DNA of 64,000 nt from Pseudomonas thivervalensis (GTDB lineage Bacteria; Pseudomonadota; Gammaproteobacteria; Pseudomonadales; Pseudomonadaceae), in contig NZ_LHVE01000004.1 of assembly GCF_001269655.1 (NCBI RefSeq), positions 62,001 to 126,000 on the forward strand. Reading direction: 5' to 3'. Below, in pieces: positions 63,209 to 64,000 of the stretch. Numbering within the stretch: position 1 is the first letter of the stretch; every line of letters starts with the position of its first letter. Under the pieces are notes generated by a model. That model did not search any database. It saw only the letters and a list, made by a program, of their open reading frames with translations, and was not told the origin of the DNA. Made by a program: the position numbers and the translations under genes.

Positions 63209-64000
63209 GTGCAAATTCAAGGCCATTACGAGCTTCAGTTCGAGGCGGTGCGTGAAGCGTTCGCGGCGCTGTTCGATGATCCCCAGGAGCGCGGCGCGGC
63301 GTTGTGCATCCAGGTGGGTGGCCGCACGGTGATCGACCTGTGGGCCGGCACCGCCGACAAGGATGGCCATGAAGCCTGGCACAGCGACACCCTCGCCAAC
63401 CTGTTTTCCTGCACCAAGACGTTCACTGCCGTCACCGCCCTGCAACTGGTGGCCGAGGGCAAGTTGCAACTGGATGCCCCGGTTGCCCGCTATTGGCCAG
63501 CGTTCGCTGCGGCCGGCAAAGCCGCCATCACCCTTCGCCAACTGCTCTGCCATCAGGCCGGGCTCCCGGCATTGCGTGACTTATTGCCGCCCGAAGCGCT
63601 TTATGACTGGCAAACCATGGTCGACGCCCTGGCTGCCGAAACACCTTGGTGGACACCGGGCGAGGGCCACGGTTATGCCGCGATCACTTACGGCTGGCTG
63701 GTGGGTGAATTGTTACGCCGGGCCGATGGGCGCGGCCCGGGGGAGTCCATCGTGGCGCGCGTCGCCAAACCGTTGGGCCTGGATTTTCACGTGGGCCTGG
63801 CCGATGAGGAGTTTCATCGCGTAGCCCATATCGCTCGTGGCAAAGGCAACGTCGGCGATGCGGCGGCCCAGCGCCTGCTGCAGGTGACGATGCGCGAGCC
63901 CACGGCCATGACCACCCGAGCCTTCATCAATCCGCCGTCGATCATGACCAGCACCAACAAGCCGGAATGGCGGCGCATGCAGCAACCAGCCGCCAACGGC
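63209..64000 (+). CDS. Serine beta-lactamase-family esterase, 3' truncated
   Basis: 264 residues from a GTG start at 63209 (VQIQGHYELQFEAVREAF) to the window end. Nucleophile in SCTK (SxxK; LANLFSCTKTFTAVTAL), then a tyrosine motif YAAITYGWLVGELLRRADG as in EstB-type class C-like esterases. GGAGAGAGG supplies the ribosome site. The C-terminus with the third motif is outside the window. Hydrolyses small esters rather than beta-lactams in known relatives. Confidence 0.88.
   Translation, partial: MQIQGHYELQFEAVREAFAALFDDPQERGAALCIQVGGRTVIDLWAGTADKDGHEAWHSDTLANLFSCTKTFTAVTALQLVAEGKLQLDAPVARYWPAFAAAGKAAITLRQLLCHQAGLPALRDLLPPEALYDWQTMVDALAAETPWWTPGEGHGYAAITYGWLVGELLRRADGRGPGESIVARVAKPLGLDFHVGLADEEFHRVAHIARGKGNVGDAAAQRLLQVTMREPTAMTTRAFINPPSIMTSTNKPEWRRMQQPAANG

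Overview
The window is chromosomal DNA from a Pseudomonas, most likely of the P. fluorescens group. The evidence is the high G+C content, the cinA-recA-recX order, the finR/fpr divergent pair, the erdR-dgkA and aotJQMOP groups, the PA3611-like secreted protein, and many copies of Pseudomonas REP palindromes (arms of the type GTGGGAGCGAGCTTGCTCGC and GTGGCGAGGGAGCTTGCTCC).

Region 1 (1-11843) is the right part of a contractile phage-tail cluster of P2 type. In order it holds baseplate J (cut by the window edge), tail protein I, tail fibre and its chaperone, a small protein, sheath, tube, tail assembly chaperone E with a -1 frameshift extension, tape measure, U, X, D, a GH19 endolysin and an Rz/Rz1 spanin pair with Rz1 embedded in Rz. 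No capsid, portal, terminase or integrase gene is visible and the cluster abuts cinA-recA, the usual site of Pseudomonas R-type tailocins. I read it as a tailocin rather than a complete prophage; the upstream part is outside the window.

Region 2 (11915-31204) is core genome: cinA, recA (with a LexA box) and recX; a LOG-family nucleosidase; a small ribbon-helix-helix-like protein; a PA3611-like exported protein; tapT; erdR; dgkA; finR/fpr; trmO; a DUF1456 protein; a pseudouridine-synthase-like protein that lacks the expected catalytic Asp; a GNAT; rimO; kup; and the aminoacyl-phosphatidylglycerol pair mprF plus an AcvB/VirJ-like hydrolase.

Region 3 (31319-44048) holds two initiator tRNA genes, each with its own promoter and terminator, then dinB with a LexA box, a lipoprotein, proS, ampG, an alkyltransferase-like protein, a DUF481 outer-membrane protein, a cold-shock protein, dcd, a small proline-rich ORF, and pdeM with an Lhr-type helicase.

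Region 4 (44135-51595) is the arginine/ornithine uptake operon aotJQMOP. It lies between the two halves of a four-gene DNA-end-processing system: pdeM and the helicase on one side, the ATP-dependent ligase and the beta-lactamase-fold exonuclease on the other.

Region 5 (51681-64000) contains a penicillin-acylase-family lipoprotein, an isochorismatase-fold enzyme with Ser in place of Cys, a run of four small genes with zinc-binding SEC-C motifs, two tandem OmpA-type lipoproteins that share an identical 14-bp upstream block at identical spacing, a collagen-like exported protein, a CopD-like membrane protein, dinG with a probable LexA box, and a serine beta-lactamase-family esterase cut by the window end.

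Three SOS genes (recA, dinB, dinG) carry CTG-N10-CAG boxes. Fourteen REP-type loci fill the intergenic gaps, four of them with one palindrome family nested inside another.
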